Notes: generated by a model not told the origin, from the sequence alone. DNA of 64,000 nt from Pseudobutyrivibrio ruminis CF1b (GCF_000424005.1 NZ_KE384121.1:1-64000), one strand, 5' to 3'. Positions 1-8,836 are shown, counted from the first letter of the stretch. Program-made: numbers and translations.

Positions 1-595
1 GTCTTAAAACGAGCATGCTACTTTGTGATTCATAGTCCCCAAACACATCTTTATATTCAGGGAAATATATGGCAAACCATCTTGCAATGCGATTTTTAAT
101 CTGGGTAAGTTCCCTAATGATTCGCTTACGATTGGTTGTCAACACTCTTAAATCTGCATAAACACCATCAGGTGTATATGGAGCAGAATATCTACCTTCA
201 ATAACAAGCTTTGCTATTACCTTAGGATCTTTACAATCATTTTTACTTTGGCTGTTATCATCCAGTTCCTTGGTCTGCTTTACCGCATAAGGGTTAACCA
301 TAACCAGTAGGATGCCTCCATCCTCAAGATAAGCGCCAAGGTCAAACCAGTAATGACCAGTTGGCTCAATTCCTACTATCACATCTGACTTATTGTTTTT
401 ATTTAGTAACCACTGCATCCAATTCTTGAAGCTATCAAAACCTTCTCGACTGTTGCTAAACTTAAAAACTTTACCTAGTTCAATGCCTCTCCAATCAAAG
501 GCTCTGGCATAATGTGTAGTACTTCCTATATCAATTCCAACTACCAAAGTTGATTCTTTTACTTGATTGATTCTCTCATTCTGCTTACAATTCAT
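1..595 (-). CDS. IS110-family transposase, N-terminal part (runs off window start)
   Basis: This is the first ~198 codons of a transposase; the 3' part lies outside the window. The start is the ATG at 595, preceded by AAAGGAG. Near the N-terminus VVGIDIGSTTHYA is the first DEDD (RuvC-like) aspartate strand, followed by GIEPTGHYW with the second acidic residue and by VNPYAVKQTKE and SKNDCKDPKVIAKL, which are typical of the IS110 DEDD domain. The C-terminal serine domain cannot be seen. IS110 enzymes excise and insert the element through a circular form, guided by a bridge RNA encoded in a non-coding end. Family assignment is firm; whether the copy is intact cannot be judged. Confidence 0.9.
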   Translation of the reverse strand, partial: MNCKQNERINQVKESTLVVGIDIGSTTHYARAFDWRGIELGKVFKFSNSREGFDSFKNWMQWLLNKNNKSDVIVGIEPTGHYWFDLGAYLEDGGILLVMVNPYAVKQTKELDDNSQSKNDCKDPKVIAKLVIEGRYSAPYTPDGVYADLRVLTTNRKRIIRELTQIKNRIARWFAIYFPEYKDVFGDYESQSSMLVLR

Positions 596-735
596 TTGTG
601 GGTGTCTCCTTTGAACAATGATTTTTATTAACCGGCAAGTTAACAATCATTATTCTATGAGAGGCACTCATTTTTTACAAACCTGATATTTTTACCCTAA
701 CAGGAATGCTCACTCTATGTAATCATTATCATGTT
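596..735 (-). other. non-coding end of the IS110 element, possible bridge RNA region
   Basis: About 140 bases upstream of the transposase start contain no ORF. The segment includes a stem-loop at 617-652, in which AATGATT pairs with AATCATT and TTAAC pairs with GTTAA around a short loop. In the IS110 group the bridge RNA is known to come from the end that precedes the transposase gene. The element boundary is not defined by terminal repeats, so the right limit is a guess. Confidence 0.4.
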
Positions 736-737
736 AT

Positions 738-833
738 ACATATTTTATCATAATCTATCATAATTTGCATATTTTATCATAAACTATCATAATTCATCAT
801 AATTTACATATTTTATCATAAACTATCATAAAA
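738..833. repeat. AT-rich direct repeat, three copies
   Basis: Three near-identical copies of CATATTTTATCATAA followed by a CTATCATAA tail start at 738, 767 and 806. An extra CATCATAATTT sits between copies two and three. The tract lies between the IS110 element and the znuB terminator and has no coding potential. Confidence 0.7.
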
Positions 834-836
834 AAT

Positions 837-865
837 AAAAAGCCTCAGCCTTAGCTGAAGCTTTT
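837..865 (-). terminator. terminator after znuB
   Basis: An imperfect stem (AAAAGC-TTCAGC against GCTGAGGCTTTT, read leftwards) with a short loop runs into a T-rich tract immediately after the znuB stop. Confidence 0.75.
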
Positions 866-869
866 ATCT

Positions 870-1673
870 CTAACGGTCTTTACCATATATGTATGTTGCA
901 AAGTAGATTACGCTTGCGATGATTACAATCATTGGGCCTGTAGCCATATCTGTGAAGTAAGATACAAATAATCCTGCCACGCCTGAGAAAATACTGAATA
1001 TCATAGAAAAGTAAGTATACTCTCTAAAATTCTCAGAGATATTTCTGCTGCTGGCTGCAGGTAGGATAAGCAATGCATTAATAAGAAGGATTCCAACCCA
1101 CTTAATGCTAAGCATTACTAGAAGTGCTATAAGCACCGCAAAAGCATCCTCCATAAGTCGCACCTGCATGCTTCGGCTCTTTGCCAAAGTAGCATGGATA
1201 CTGATAGCTGTCAGTCTGTTGATACTTACAAACCAGAAAATAAGGATTACAGCGAACAATACTATAAGCTGAATAATCTCAGTAACTGTGATAGATAATA
1301 TATCACCTACAAGTATTGCTGAGTAGTTGCTAAAGCTTCCGCCCCTTGAAAGGATTGCAAGACCAAGTGCTGTGGCGCAGCTGGCGAATACTGAGATAAG
1401 TGTATCCGATGAGCTGAGACCCTTTCTACTTATATAATTAAGAAGAAGTGCAAAGCATACACCAAAGATAATCATAGATACTGTGGTGTTGGCTATACCC
1501 ATGATGACACCTGCTGCAATACCAGTCAGTGCCGAATGTCCAAGTGCATCGCTGAAATATGCCATGCGCTTTTGAACAATCATGGTACCTACCATTCCAA
1601 ACAATGGAGAGATAAGAAGGATTGCTATTGTAGCTCTAATCATGAAGGCGTAGCTAAACATTTCGTTAAACAT
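870..1673 (-). CDS. znuB: metal ABC transporter permease (ZnuB type)
   Basis: This is the membrane subunit of a high-affinity Zn(II)/Mn(II) importer of the ABC-3 family, about 267 residues with eight or so hydrophobic segments. Family marks are the early GMVGTMIVQKRMAYFSDALGHSALTG stretch (residues ~25-50) and IKWVGILLINALLILPAA near residue 190. Of two ATGs separated by one codon I chose the one at 1673, because it sits nine bases after GGAGG. The gene overlaps the end of the ATPase gene by eight bases, indicating translational coupling. Zinc is more likely than manganese given the histidine-rich binding protein nearby, but the metal is inferred. Confidence 0.88.
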   Translation of the reverse strand: MFNEMFSYAFMIRATIAILLISPLFGMVGTMIVQKRMAYFSDALGHSALTGIAAGVIMGIANTTVSMIIFGVCFALLLNYISRKGLSSSDTLISVFASCATALGLAILSRGGSFSNYSAILVGDILSITVTEIIQLIVLFAVILIFWFVSINRLTAISIHATLAKSRSMQVRLMEDAFAVLIALLVMLSIKWVGILLINALLILPAASSRNISENFREYTYFSMIFSIFSGVAGLFVSYFTDMATGPMIVIIASVIYFATYIYGKDR

Positions 1674-2427
1674 TAGCATTCACCTCCACTTCTCCTGTTG
1701 CTCCCTTGCCAAATACATTCTTGAATGCGTCTGTCTCGTACACAAGCTTTGGACGGCCTGCCGCTGTAACAGTCTTATCTATAAGGATAACATTGTCTGC
1801 ATATTTATATACATAATCAAGATCATGACTTACAAGGATTATTGCAAGATCATGTGTCTCCTTCAGATACTTCATCTTTTCATAGAAGGCATCCATACCA
1901 TTCTTATCAATACCAGACACTGGCTCATCTAATAACAGAAGGTTTGGTGTGTCATGAACTGCCATAGCAAGAAGCACTCGTTGTAGCTGTCCACCTGAAA
2001 GTGTACCTACAGGCTGGTCGATAAGCTCTGCCACATCAAATTCTGCCAAGGCTTCCCGGACATGCTCATGCTCTTTCTTACTGCTTAATAATATAGGCAG
2101 CTTTCCTGTAAATGACTGGAACAAATCATACACACTAAGAGGTGTAGTCCTGTCTATATTTACAGTCTGTGGCACATAGCCAATCTTAAGGCTTGGCATA
2201 TTGTTATTCATTTTATTCTTGAACTGGATTTCACCTGTATAAGGCACCTCACCTAAGATAGCACGCACAAGTGTAGACTTACCTGCACCATTACGACCTA
2301 CTATGGCTGTCATTTGGCCACAGTGAACGTGGAGGTTTATGTTGTCTAAGACCTGCTGGTCGCCGAAGGCTACACCCAAATTTATGAACTTAATACAGTG
2401 GAATCCACATGGAATTATCTTCCTCAT
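1666..2427 (-). CDS. znuC: metal ABC transporter ATPase (ZnuC type)
   Basis: This is the cytoplasmic ATPase that powers the importer. Walker A is GRNGAGKST (~residues 43-51), the signature is LSGGQLQRV, and Walker B is LLLLDEPVSGID, followed by the switch histidine in VSHD. Length (253) is normal for the family. The first ~12 residues before IKFINLGVAF look like an unusual extension, but no other start fits; AAGGGG lies 11 bases before the ATG. A strong hairpin separates this gene from znuA upstream. A weak promoter (TTGTCA, 16 bases, TATAGA) can be drawn between that hairpin and the gene, so znuCB may be transcribed on its own. Confidence 0.9.
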   Translation of the reverse strand: MRKIIPCGFHCIKFINLGVAFGDQQVLDNINLHVHCGQMTAIVGRNGAGKSTLVRAILGEVPYTGEIQFKNKMNNNMPSLKIGYVPQTVNIDRTTPLSVYDLFQSFTGKLPILLSSKKEHEHVREALAEFDVAELIDQPVGTLSGGQLQRVLLAMAVHDTPNLLLLDEPVSGIDKNGMDAFYEKMKYLKETHDLAIILVSHDLDYVYKYADNVILIDKTVTAAGRPKLVYETDAFKNVFGKGATGEVEVNANV

Positions 2428-2493
2428 ATTTTGATATTTGCCCCTTGTTTTTCGAACGTATTTTCTATATCATTGGTTTATACAATGACAAAT

Positions 2494-2537
2494 AAAAAGT
2501 AACCGCCCTGACCTGGTAAGTTGTGGCGGTTACTTTT
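2494..2537. terminator. strong hairpin between znuA and znuC
   Basis: A 13-base near-perfect stem (AAAAGTAACCGCC with GGCGGTTACTTTT), loop ~17 bases, is followed leftwards by TTTTTATTT. It should stop transcripts arriving from engB-znuA, at least in part. Confidence 0.8.
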
Positions 2538-2632
2538 GTAACTAAGCAATTAATCTAGGGCTAACCGTCTATCGGTAGCACCTTTTCTAAATAAATAGTA
2601 ACATCACCGCTCAAAATCGTCAATCTAATCTT

Positions 2633-3664
2633 TTATAATACATTCTTTATATTTGCATAGTTCTTATTCAAAACTGTAATATAATCCAATCCAGAATAAT
2701 CTCCGTGCACCAGCGTCTCAAGGTACACTACCTTGGCATCAGTCTGTTCCTCGATTAGCTTGCCCATGGATGAGCCGTAGTCGTACTCTGCGAATACAAG
2801 CTTTACATCATTGTCGCGGATGGCATCAAGGAATTCACTAACTTCACCTGCGCTGACCTGTCGCTCCTCATCTAAATCCATGGTAGCCACTACATTGGCG
2901 CCAATGGACTGTGCCGTATATGCAAAAGCTTCATGAAGGATGGCAACGTTTTCATTTGCCACTGCCACATCTAATCCCTGCTTGTCAATTTTCTCAAGAG
3001 CTGCTGTGTACTTTCTTACATTTTCAGCTATGGCAGACTCTTCCCTGTTAGGATTCGCATCCATTAAACCATTTGCAATGGAAATAACCTGACATTGATA
3101 CAATCTATCATCCATCCAAATATGACTATTGGCGCCATGGTCATGGTGATGCTCAGACACCTCATCCGTCAGCTCCGCTGACACCTTCCCCTCAAGGGGA
3201 AGGCTTTCGCTTTCCTCTTCATGGTCATGCTCTTCATCTTCTTTAATAAGATATTCGTCCATACCAATGAATCCATCTGAATGCTCTATAGCTTCATAGG
3301 TATCTATGATTTTAAGATCAGGATAGGCTGCAATAACATCGTCCAAGTATCCTTCCATGCCGCCGCCATTTACCACTAGCACATCTGCCTTTGAAAGATT
3401 CTTCATATCCTCTGTGGTAAGAGTGTAATCATGAAGACAACCTGTGGTAGGCTGTGAAAGGTTCTGAACCCTATAGCCATCTACGCCATCAAGGATATTT
3501 ATAGTAGCAAGGTACACTGGGTTGCAGCTTGTCATGACAAGTATTTCATCATCATTTGCAGTCTGTTCGTTATTTAGTTTTACATAAAAAAATGTGCCGA
3601 TACTGCACACCACGGTGATGGAGATTAGCAGTAGCAGCACAAATAAATATTTAGATTTTTTCAT
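2633..3664 (-). CDS. znuA: metal-binding protein of the ABC importer (ZnuA type)
   Basis: This is the extracytoplasmic solute-binding protein that hands metal to ZnuB, cluster A-I family. A hydrophobic N-terminal segment (residues ~5-28) serves as signal or anchor. The first metal histidine is in GCLHDYTLT. A charged histidine-rich loop (residues ~140-178, with HDH and HHHDHG) precedes the SHIWMDD histidine, and EAFAYTAQSIGA follows later. Part of this loop is encoded by a palindromic repeat (separate entry). The ATG comes one base after the engB stop and has no clear ribosome site of its own, so translation is probably coupled to engB. That neighbour is unusual for a metal transporter. Confidence 0.88.
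   Translation of the reverse strand: MKKSKYLFVLLLLISITVVCSIGTFFYVKLNNEQTANDDEILVMTSCNPVYLATINILDGVDGYRVQNLSQPTTGCLHDYTLTTEDMKNLSKADVLVVNGGGMEGYLDDVIAAYPDLKIIDTYEAIEHSDGFIGMDEYLIKEDEEHDHEEESESLPLEGKVSAELTDEVSEHHHDHGANSHIWMDDRLYQCQVISIANGLMDANPNREESAIAENVRKYTAALEKIDKQGLDVAVANENVAILHEAFAYTAQSIGANVVATMDLDEERQVSAGEVSEFLDAIRDNDVKLVFAEYDYGSSMGKLIEEQTDAKVVYLETLVHGDYSGLDYITVLNKNYANIKNVL
3158..3204. repeat. palindromic repeat element inside znuA
   Basis: Two consecutive stem-loops lie within the coding sequence: GTCAGC/GCTGAC (3168-3182, 3-base loop) and CCTTCCCC/GGGGAAGG (3184-3203, TCAA loop). In frame they encode LPLEGKVSAELTDEV, splitting the histidine-rich loop of ZnuA. From memory, the same core (CCTTCCCCTCAAGGGGAAGG next to a GTCAGC hairpin) occurs as a dispersed repeat in many gut Clostridia. 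The family membership is recollection, not a search. Confidence 0.7.
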
Positions 3665-3665
3665 A

Positions 3666-4286
3666 TTAGTCTAAGTCGTCTACATCAGTCAGGCTCGCCT
3701 CATTTTCGATGACCTGATCTAAAAAGTCCTGGATAGTATCTAATCCCTGCTTAGTCTGAGATGAGAAAGGAACAATGATTGTATCCTTTCCTGCACCTAA
3801 GCCCTCGCGAAGAATCTTTATCTGCTTGTCTAGCTGGCTGCGCTTTATCTTATCAGCTTTTGTAGCGATAACAATTGGGTCGTAGCCTACATAGTCCATC
3901 CATTCGAACATCTGCTTATCATTTGCAGATGGTGCGTGACGAATGTCTACAAGCAAAAATACAGCGCGAATCATATCTGAGGTATTAAGATATGTCTCAA
4001 TCATCTTACCCCAGCTTTCACGCTCTTTCTCAGATGCCTTAGCAAAGCCATAGCCCGGCAAATCAACTACGTAAATTTCGTCATTAATATTGTAGAAATT
4101 TATCGTCTGAGTTTTGCCCGGCTGTGCTGAAACTCTGGCTAAGGCCTTGCGGTTCATAACCGCGTTTATGAGTGATGACTTGCCTACATTTGACTTACCT
4201 GCGAAGGCAACCTCTGGGAGGTCGTTCTTAGGAAGCTTCGATGTAGGCCCGCACACTGTTTCAAGATTACATGAACGGATAACCAT
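3666..4286 (-). CDS. engB: ribosome biogenesis GTPase EngB/YsxC
   Basis: This small TRAFAC-class GTPase is needed for assembly of the 50S ribosomal subunit. G1 is GKSNVGKSSLIN (~residues 30-41), G3 is DLPGYG, G4 is TKAD, and the switch region is PGKTQTINFY. The length of 206 residues is usual. Its ATG shares one base with the clpX stop (TAATG), so the two are translated together. The clpX-engB order is standard in Firmicutes, although lon, often found between them, is missing here. Confidence 0.95.
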   Translation of the reverse strand: MVIRSCNLETVCGPTSKLPKNDLPEVAFAGKSNVGKSSLINAVMNRKALARVSAQPGKTQTINFYNINDEIYVVDLPGYGFAKASEKERESWGKMIETYLNTSDMIRAVFLLVDIRHAPSANDKQMFEWMDYVGYDPIVIATKADKIKRSQLDKQIKILREGLGAGKDTIIVPFSSQTKQGLDTIQDFLDQVIENEASLTDVDDLD

Positions 4287-5575
4287 TATGCGCTCTTTTC
4301 CTTTTTGTCCTCGATGGAAACAACTGCTGCCTCATCCTCTGATTCCTTATCGATAAGGAGAAGGTTTGCGTCTACCATCTCTTTTGTTACTGTGATCTCT
4401 GTGATGCTCTCGTCAGATGGAACATGATACATGTAATCCATCATAACTGACTCAACAATGGCACGAAGACCACGGGCTCCAGTCTTTCTCTCGATTGACT
4501 TCTTTGCGATTTCGCGAAGTGCCTCATCCTCAAAGTGAAGCTTTACACCATCCATCTTAAACAATGCCTGGTACTGCTTTGTAAGAGAATTCTTAGGCTC
4601 CTTAAGAATGCGAATCATATCCTCTTCTGTAAGCTCGTTCAATGATACATTGATAGGCACACGACCGATAAACTCAGGAATGAGACCATACTTAATGAAA
4701 TCCTGTGGAAGCGCCTGCTGTAAAAGCTCGTCAATCTTCTGATTGTTCTTATCCTTAACGTCTGCACCAAAACCAATAGCGCTGACATTAGTACGCTGAG
4801 AAATGATTTTCTCAAGACCTTCAAATGCACCACCGCAAATGAAGAGAATGTTCTTAGTATCGATGGCAATAGTCTCCTGCTGTGGATGCTTACGTCCGCC
4901 CTGTGGTGGAACGTTTGCAACTGTACCCTCGATAATCTTAAGAAGTGCCTGCTGAACGCCTTCACCTGAAACATCACGTGTAATAGATACGTTCTCAGAC
5001 TTCTTTGTAATCTTATCTATCTCATCGATATAAACGATACCGATTTCTGCTTTCTTAATATCGAACTCTGCTGCCTGGATAAGCTTAAGGAGGATATTCT
5101 CAACATCCTCACCTACATAACCAGCCTCTGTAAGAGTAGTAGCATCAGCGATAGCAAATGGAACACCAAGTACACGAGCTAATGTCTGTGCAAGAAGTGT
5201 CTTACCTGAACCTGTAGGTCCAAGCATAAGTACGTTACTCTTCTGGAGTTCTACATCGATGTCGTCTGGATTAGCCATGATTCGCTTGTAGTGGTTGTAT
5301 ACTGCAACAGAAAGAACCTTCTTAGCCTCATCCTGACCGATAACATACTGGTCGAGGAATGCCTTCATATCTTCTGGCTTCTGAAGATTGATTTCGATTG
5401 AATCGTTGTCAGCTGCTGGAGCAAAATCCTCGAGCTCTTCAACAATAATCTCCTGGCAGATATCTACGCACTCATCACAGATAAATGCCCCATTAGGACC
5501 TGCAATAAGCTTGCGAACCTGGTTTTGTGTCTTGCCGCAGAAAGAGCAGCGAATTCTATCATCGTTTCTTGACAT
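4286..5575 (-). CDS. clpX: ATP-dependent Clp protease ATP-binding subunit ClpX
   Basis: This AAA+ unfoldase feeds substrates to ClpP. The N-terminal zinc-binding domain has its four cysteines in CSFCGK and CDECVDIC (residues ~10-40). Walker A is GPTGSGKT, Walker B is VYIDEIDK, and the ClpP-docking IGF loop appears as IGFGADV. The length of 429 is normal, and the C-terminal tail is acidic and lysine-rich. It follows clpP by 54 bases on the same strand. Confidence 0.97.
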   Translation of the reverse strand: MSRNDDRIRCSFCGKTQNQVRKLIAGPNGAFICDECVDICQEIIVEELEDFAPAADNDSIEINLQKPEDMKAFLDQYVIGQDEAKKVLSVAVYNHYKRIMANPDDIDVELQKSNVLMLGPTGSGKTLLAQTLARVLGVPFAIADATTLTEAGYVGEDVENILLKLIQAAEFDIKKAEIGIVYIDEIDKITKKSENVSITRDVSGEGVQQALLKIIEGTVANVPPQGGRKHPQQETIAIDTKNILFICGGAFEGLEKIISQRTNVSAIGFGADVKDKNNQKIDELLQQALPQDFIKYGLIPEFIGRVPINVSLNELTEEDMIRILKEPKNSLTKQYQALFKMDGVKLHFEDEALREIAKKSIERKTGARGLRAIVESVMMDYMYHVPSDESITEITVTKEMVDANLLLIDKESEDEAAVVSIEDKKEKSA

Positions 5576-5629
5576 AACTACCTCTTAATTTAAATGTAAA
5601 AACAATAGCCCTATATATTTATCGGCTAA

Positions 5630-6214
5630 TTAGTTCTTCTTTGTAATGATTTCATCAATAAGACCATAATCAAGAGCTTCCTGAGCATCGAGCCAGTGAT
5701 CACGCTCTGTATCGAGACAAACCTGCTCGTAATCTTTACCTGTGTTAGCAGCAAGCATACGATTGAGCTTTTCTCTAGTCTTTAAAATGTTCTTGGCAGC
5801 GATTTCGATCTCTGTAGCCTGTCCCTTTGCGCCGCCAAGTGGCTGATGAATCATAACCTCTGCATTTGGAAGAGCAAATCTCTTACCCTTCTGACCACCT
5901 GCAAGAAGGAATGCTCCCATTGATGCAGCCATACCGATACAGATTGTAGAAACATCAGGCTTGATGTACTGCATTGTATCGTAAATAGCCATACCAGCAG
6001 TAACGCTACCGCCTGGGCTATTAATATAAAGGTGAATATCCTTGCTAGGATCTTCTGACTCTAAGAAAAGAAGCTGAGCAACTACAAGTGATGCAGTAAC
6101 TTCATTAACCTCCTCACCAAGGAAAACGATACGATCCTTTAAAAGTCTTGAATAAATATCATAAGAACGCTCTCCACGAGAATTCTGTTCAATGACGTAA
6201 GGTATTGTTGCCAT
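5630..6214 (-). CDS. clpP: ATP-dependent Clp protease proteolytic subunit ClpP
   Basis: This is the serine peptidase forming the Clp barrel. It shows the NSPGGS oxyanion loop, the nucleophilic serine in GMAASMGAF (~residue 97), the histidine in MIHQPLGG, and the aspartate in the TERDHWLD region. The 194 residues match the family. AAAGGAGG precedes the ATG. It lies between tig and clpX on the same strand, the conserved chaperone-protease order. Confidence 0.97.
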   Translation of the reverse strand: MATIPYVIEQNSRGERSYDIYSRLLKDRIVFLGEEVNEVTASLVVAQLLFLESEDPSKDIHLYINSPGGSVTAGMAIYDTMQYIKPDVSTICIGMAASMGAFLLAGGQKGKRFALPNAEVMIHQPLGGAKGQATEIEIAAKNILKTREKLNRMLAANTGKDYEQVCLDTERDHWLDAQEALDYGLIDEIITKKN

Positions 6215-6244
6215 TAATTTGTGTCCTCCTTTAAATAGAAGCTA

Positions 6245-6265
6245 AGCCCGAGCTTACGCTCAGGC
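6245..6265 (-). other. stem-loop in clpP leader
   Basis: AGCCTGAGC pairs with GCTCGGGCT around a 3-base loop, just upstream of the clpP ribosome site and without a T tract. It could be a processing or stability element between tig and clpP. Confidence 0.4.
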
Positions 6266-6349
6266 TATTGCTTAAGTTACTATATCATTATAGTTGTTTT
6301 AATATTTCCTGTCTCGAATTTTACAAAAAGTTAATAAATTCTTTACAGA

Positions 6350-7681
6350 TTATTCAGCGTCTGCCTCAGCGTCTGCCTTCTTTGTAGTCTTCTTCTTTGC
6401 AGCTTCCTTAACGTTGTCCATGATAAGCTCGATAGCCTTCTCGATAGCGATATCCTTCTTCATAGACTCCTTCTCGTTCTCGCCAACAAGGTTCTTAAGC
6501 TGATCAAGCTCCATACCGTACTGCTTTGACATCTCTTCAAGCTTAGCGTCAACATCAGCGTCTGTAGCCTCAATCTTCTCAGCCTTAGCAATTGCCTCAA
6601 GTACAAGTGAAGACTGTGTACGTGAAAGTGCATCTGGGCGAACCTGCTCACGGAATGCATCCATTGTCATGCCTGTAAACTGCATATACTGCTGAAGTGA
6701 AAGACCCTGCTGTGCCATGTTGTTAGCGAAGTCGTTGATCATGTTCTCTACCTGGTAATCAAGCATAGCGTCTGGGATTTCCATCTCTGAATCCTCAACG
6801 ATCTTAGCGATAGCTTCGTCTTCCTGTGCACGACGGCCTTCTGCCTTCTTATTGTTCTCAAGGCGCTCCTTAACAGATGCCTTGTACTCGTCTACTGTCT
6901 CGAACTCTGTATGATCTGAAACATACTCATCATCAAGCTTTGGAACATCCTTCTTCTTTACCTCGTGGATGTGGCACTTAAATACTGCAGCCTTTCCAGC
7001 AAGATCCTCTGCCTGGTATGTCTCTGGGAATGTAACCTCAACGTCTACATCCTCGCCAGCCTTGTGACCGATGAGCTGATCCTCGAAACCAGGAATGAAT
7101 GAACCAGAACCAAGAACGAGGTCATAGTTCTCACCCTTTCCACCTTCGAATGCTACACCATCAACGAAACCTTCGAAATCGATAACAGCTGTATCGTTCT
7201 TAGCAGCCTTACCGTTCTTTGTAACCATGCGAGCATCTCTCTCGAGCTCAGCCTTGATTGAATCATTAACCTCTGTAGCTGTAACCTTAGCATCAACCTT
7301 TGTTACAGATACACCCTTGTACTTACCAAGCTTAACTTCTGGCTTAACAGCAACTGTAGCTGTGTAGATGAAGTCCTTGCCCTTCTCAAGCTGAGTAATA
7401 TCAACCTGTGGCTGTGAAACGATATCAAGCTTAGACTCATCATAAGCCTGTGGATATGTTTCCTGCATAATAATATTAGCAGCGTCCTCATAGAAAATCT
7501 CTGCACCATACATCTTCTCGATCATGTGCTGAGGAACCTTGCCCTTTCTAAAGCCAGGAACAGAAATGCTGTTCTTCTGCTTGTTATATGCCTTTGTAAT
7601 AGCCTTCTCGAGCTCAGCTGCGTCAACTGTGACTGTAAGCTTTGCCATGTTCTTCTCAAGATTTTCTACCTGTACGTTCAT
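6350..7681 (-). CDS. tig: trigger factor
   Basis: This ribosome-bound chaperone and peptidyl-prolyl isomerase meets nascent chains at the exit tunnel. The ribosome-docking signature is GFRKGKVP (~residues 43-50). The FKBP-like domain follows at ~150-245 (DTAVIDFEGFVDGVAFEGGKG), and the helical chaperone domain fills the rest. The C-terminus ends in a lysine/alanine/acid-rich tail. GAGGAGG precedes the ATG. A good promoter overlaps the end of rpiB upstream, so tig probably opens the tig-clpP-clpX-engB-znuA transcription unit. Confidence 0.96.
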   Translation of the reverse strand: MNVQVENLEKNMAKLTVTVDAAELEKAITKAYNKQKNSISVPGFRKGKVPQHMIEKMYGAEIFYEDAANIIMQETYPQAYDESKLDIVSQPQVDITQLEKGKDFIYTATVAVKPEVKLGKYKGVSVTKVDAKVTATEVNDSIKAELERDARMVTKNGKAAKNDTAVIDFEGFVDGVAFEGGKGENYDLVLGSGSFIPGFEDQLIGHKAGEDVDVEVTFPETYQAEDLAGKAAVFKCHIHEVKKKDVPKLDDEYVSDHTEFETVDEYKASVKERLENNKKAEGRRAQEDEAIAKIVEDSEMEIPDAMLDYQVENMINDFANNMAQQGLSLQQYMQFTGMTMDAFREQVRPDALSRTQSSLVLEAIAKAEKIEATDADVDAKLEEMSKQYGMELDQLKNLVGENEKESMKKDIAIEKAIELIMDNVKEAAKKKTTKKADAEADAE

Positions 7682-7761
7682 TTACTAATATTCCTCCTCT
7701 AATGTATATATCAGGTACGACCTTTAGGGTCTATTATTTGCGCATTTAAACATGCCCAAAA

Positions 7762-7790
7762 ATTATAGCAGAACTAGTTTTTATTTTCAA
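7762..7790 (-). promoter_or_regulatory. promoter of tig
   Basis: TTGAAA (7785-7790), a 17-base spacer and TATAAT (7762-7767) with an upstream TG (extended -10) read leftwards, ~80 bases before tig. The -35 box lies inside the last codons of rpiB. Confidence 0.7.
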
Positions 7791-8220
7791 TAGCCGAAAT
7801 CATATCGATTCTTGTCTGGTGACGTCCGCCGCCCTCAAACTCTGCTTCCAAGAAGCTTTTTACGATATCCTTTGCAAGCTCGGAACCAACGATTCTTGCT
7901 CCGAATGCAATCATGTTAGCGTTGTTGTGCTGACGGATAAGACGTGCTGTAGCTGTATCTGAACATACTCCACAGCGGATGCCCTTTACCTTATTTGCTG
8001 CAAGGGAAATACCTACACCTGTTCCACAAATAAGAACTCCAAGATCAACCTCTCCTGAAGCTACCATTCTGGCTGCCTTCTCGCCGTACTCTGGGTAGTG
8101 GCAGCTCTCTGTAGAATCTGTGCCAATGTTGATTACCTCGTGTCCAAGGCTCTCGATGTACTCCTTAATCTCAAATTTAAGTTCTGGTGCTGCGTGATCG
8201 TTTGCAATTACAATTTTCAT
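7774..8220 (-). CDS. rpiB: ribose 5-phosphate isomerase B
   Basis: This cytoplasmic enzyme of the pentose phosphate pathway interconverts ribose 5-phosphate and ribulose 5-phosphate. It has IANDHAAPELK at the N-terminus, the catalytic cysteine/threonine loop CGTGVGISLAANK (~residues 66-78), and RLIRQHNNANMIAFG. The length of 148 is typical of the LacA/RpiB family. The start overlaps the stop of the upstream phosphatase gene by four bases (ATGA), so the two are coupled. A LacAB-type role is unlikely without a partner subunit. Confidence 0.93.
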   Translation of the reverse strand: MKIVIANDHAAPELKFEIKEYIESLGHEVINIGTDSTESCHYPEYGEKAARMVASGEVDLGVLICGTGVGISLAANKVKGIRCGVCSDTATARLIRQHNNANMIAFGARIVGSELAKDIVKSFLEAEFEGGGRHQTRIDMISAIENKN

Positions 8221-8756
8221 TTTAAAGGTACCTTATTTATTTCCTTTCCATATAATTTGTAAATTCTATAGCCGAGCAAAATAATGGCCTCAAGGAATCT
8301 CTTCAATATAATCTGAGGCTCCTCTTTCCATTTTAATACTGGCTTTACCATCACTGAGCGGATGCCTGCACGATTGGCTCCCCACACATCTGTAAGAATC
8401 TGGTCTCCCACAAAGATGGTGTTAGTCACATCTGTGCCCATCTGCTCCATAGCCTTCTGATAACCTTTGGCTGATGGCTTGTTGGCTTTATAGATGTAGG
8501 TACAGTATTCTACTGCCTCTTTAAAAGTCTTTACACGAGGCTCCTTATTATTAGATAGAAGTAACGCCTGAAAACCTATCTCGTGAAGCTCTTTAAAAAA
8601 TGCCTTTGCCCTGTCATCTGCAGGTGCATTGTGTGGCACCAGCGTGTTATCAACATCAAAGATGACTGCTCTGTAGCCTTCTTCATAAAGTTTTTTAAAG
8701 TCGATAGAATATGTACTATCTACATAGTCTCTTGGATATAAATTTCTTTTACTCAT
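8217..8756 (-). CDS. YqeG-family HAD phosphatase
   Basis: This HAD-superfamily IIIA phosphatase resembles YqeG of Bacillus. Motif I is FDVDNTLVPH (nucleophile and acid aspartates), motif II is LLSNN, the motif III lysine lies in KANKPSAKG, and motif IV is VGDQILTDVWGANRAG. The C-terminal ~30 residues contain a hydrophobic helix. The substrate is unknown; some relatives act on phosphatidylglycerophosphate. The ribosome site is weak. It is co-transcribed with rpiB. Confidence 0.85.
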   Translation of the reverse strand: MSKRNLYPRDYVDSTYSIDFKKLYEEGYRAVIFDVDNTLVPHNAPADDRAKAFFKELHEIGFQALLLSNNKEPRVKTFKEAVEYCTYIYKANKPSAKGYQKAMEQMGTDVTNTIFVGDQILTDVWGANRAGIRSVMVKPVLKWKEEPQIILKRFLEAIILLGYRIYKLYGKEINKVPLK

Positions 8757-8773
8757 AGGCTCGATTTTAACAT

Positions 8774-8803
8774 AAAAACAGGGACATGAAAACCATGCCC
8801 CTG
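8774..8803 (-). terminator. terminator between the small unknown gene and the YqeG gene
   Basis: CAGGGGCATG pairs with CATGTCCCTG around a short loop, followed leftwards by TTTTTAT. Confidence 0.8.
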
Positions 8804-8836
8804 GATAATTATTGCTTTAATGATGTGCATTTTTAT

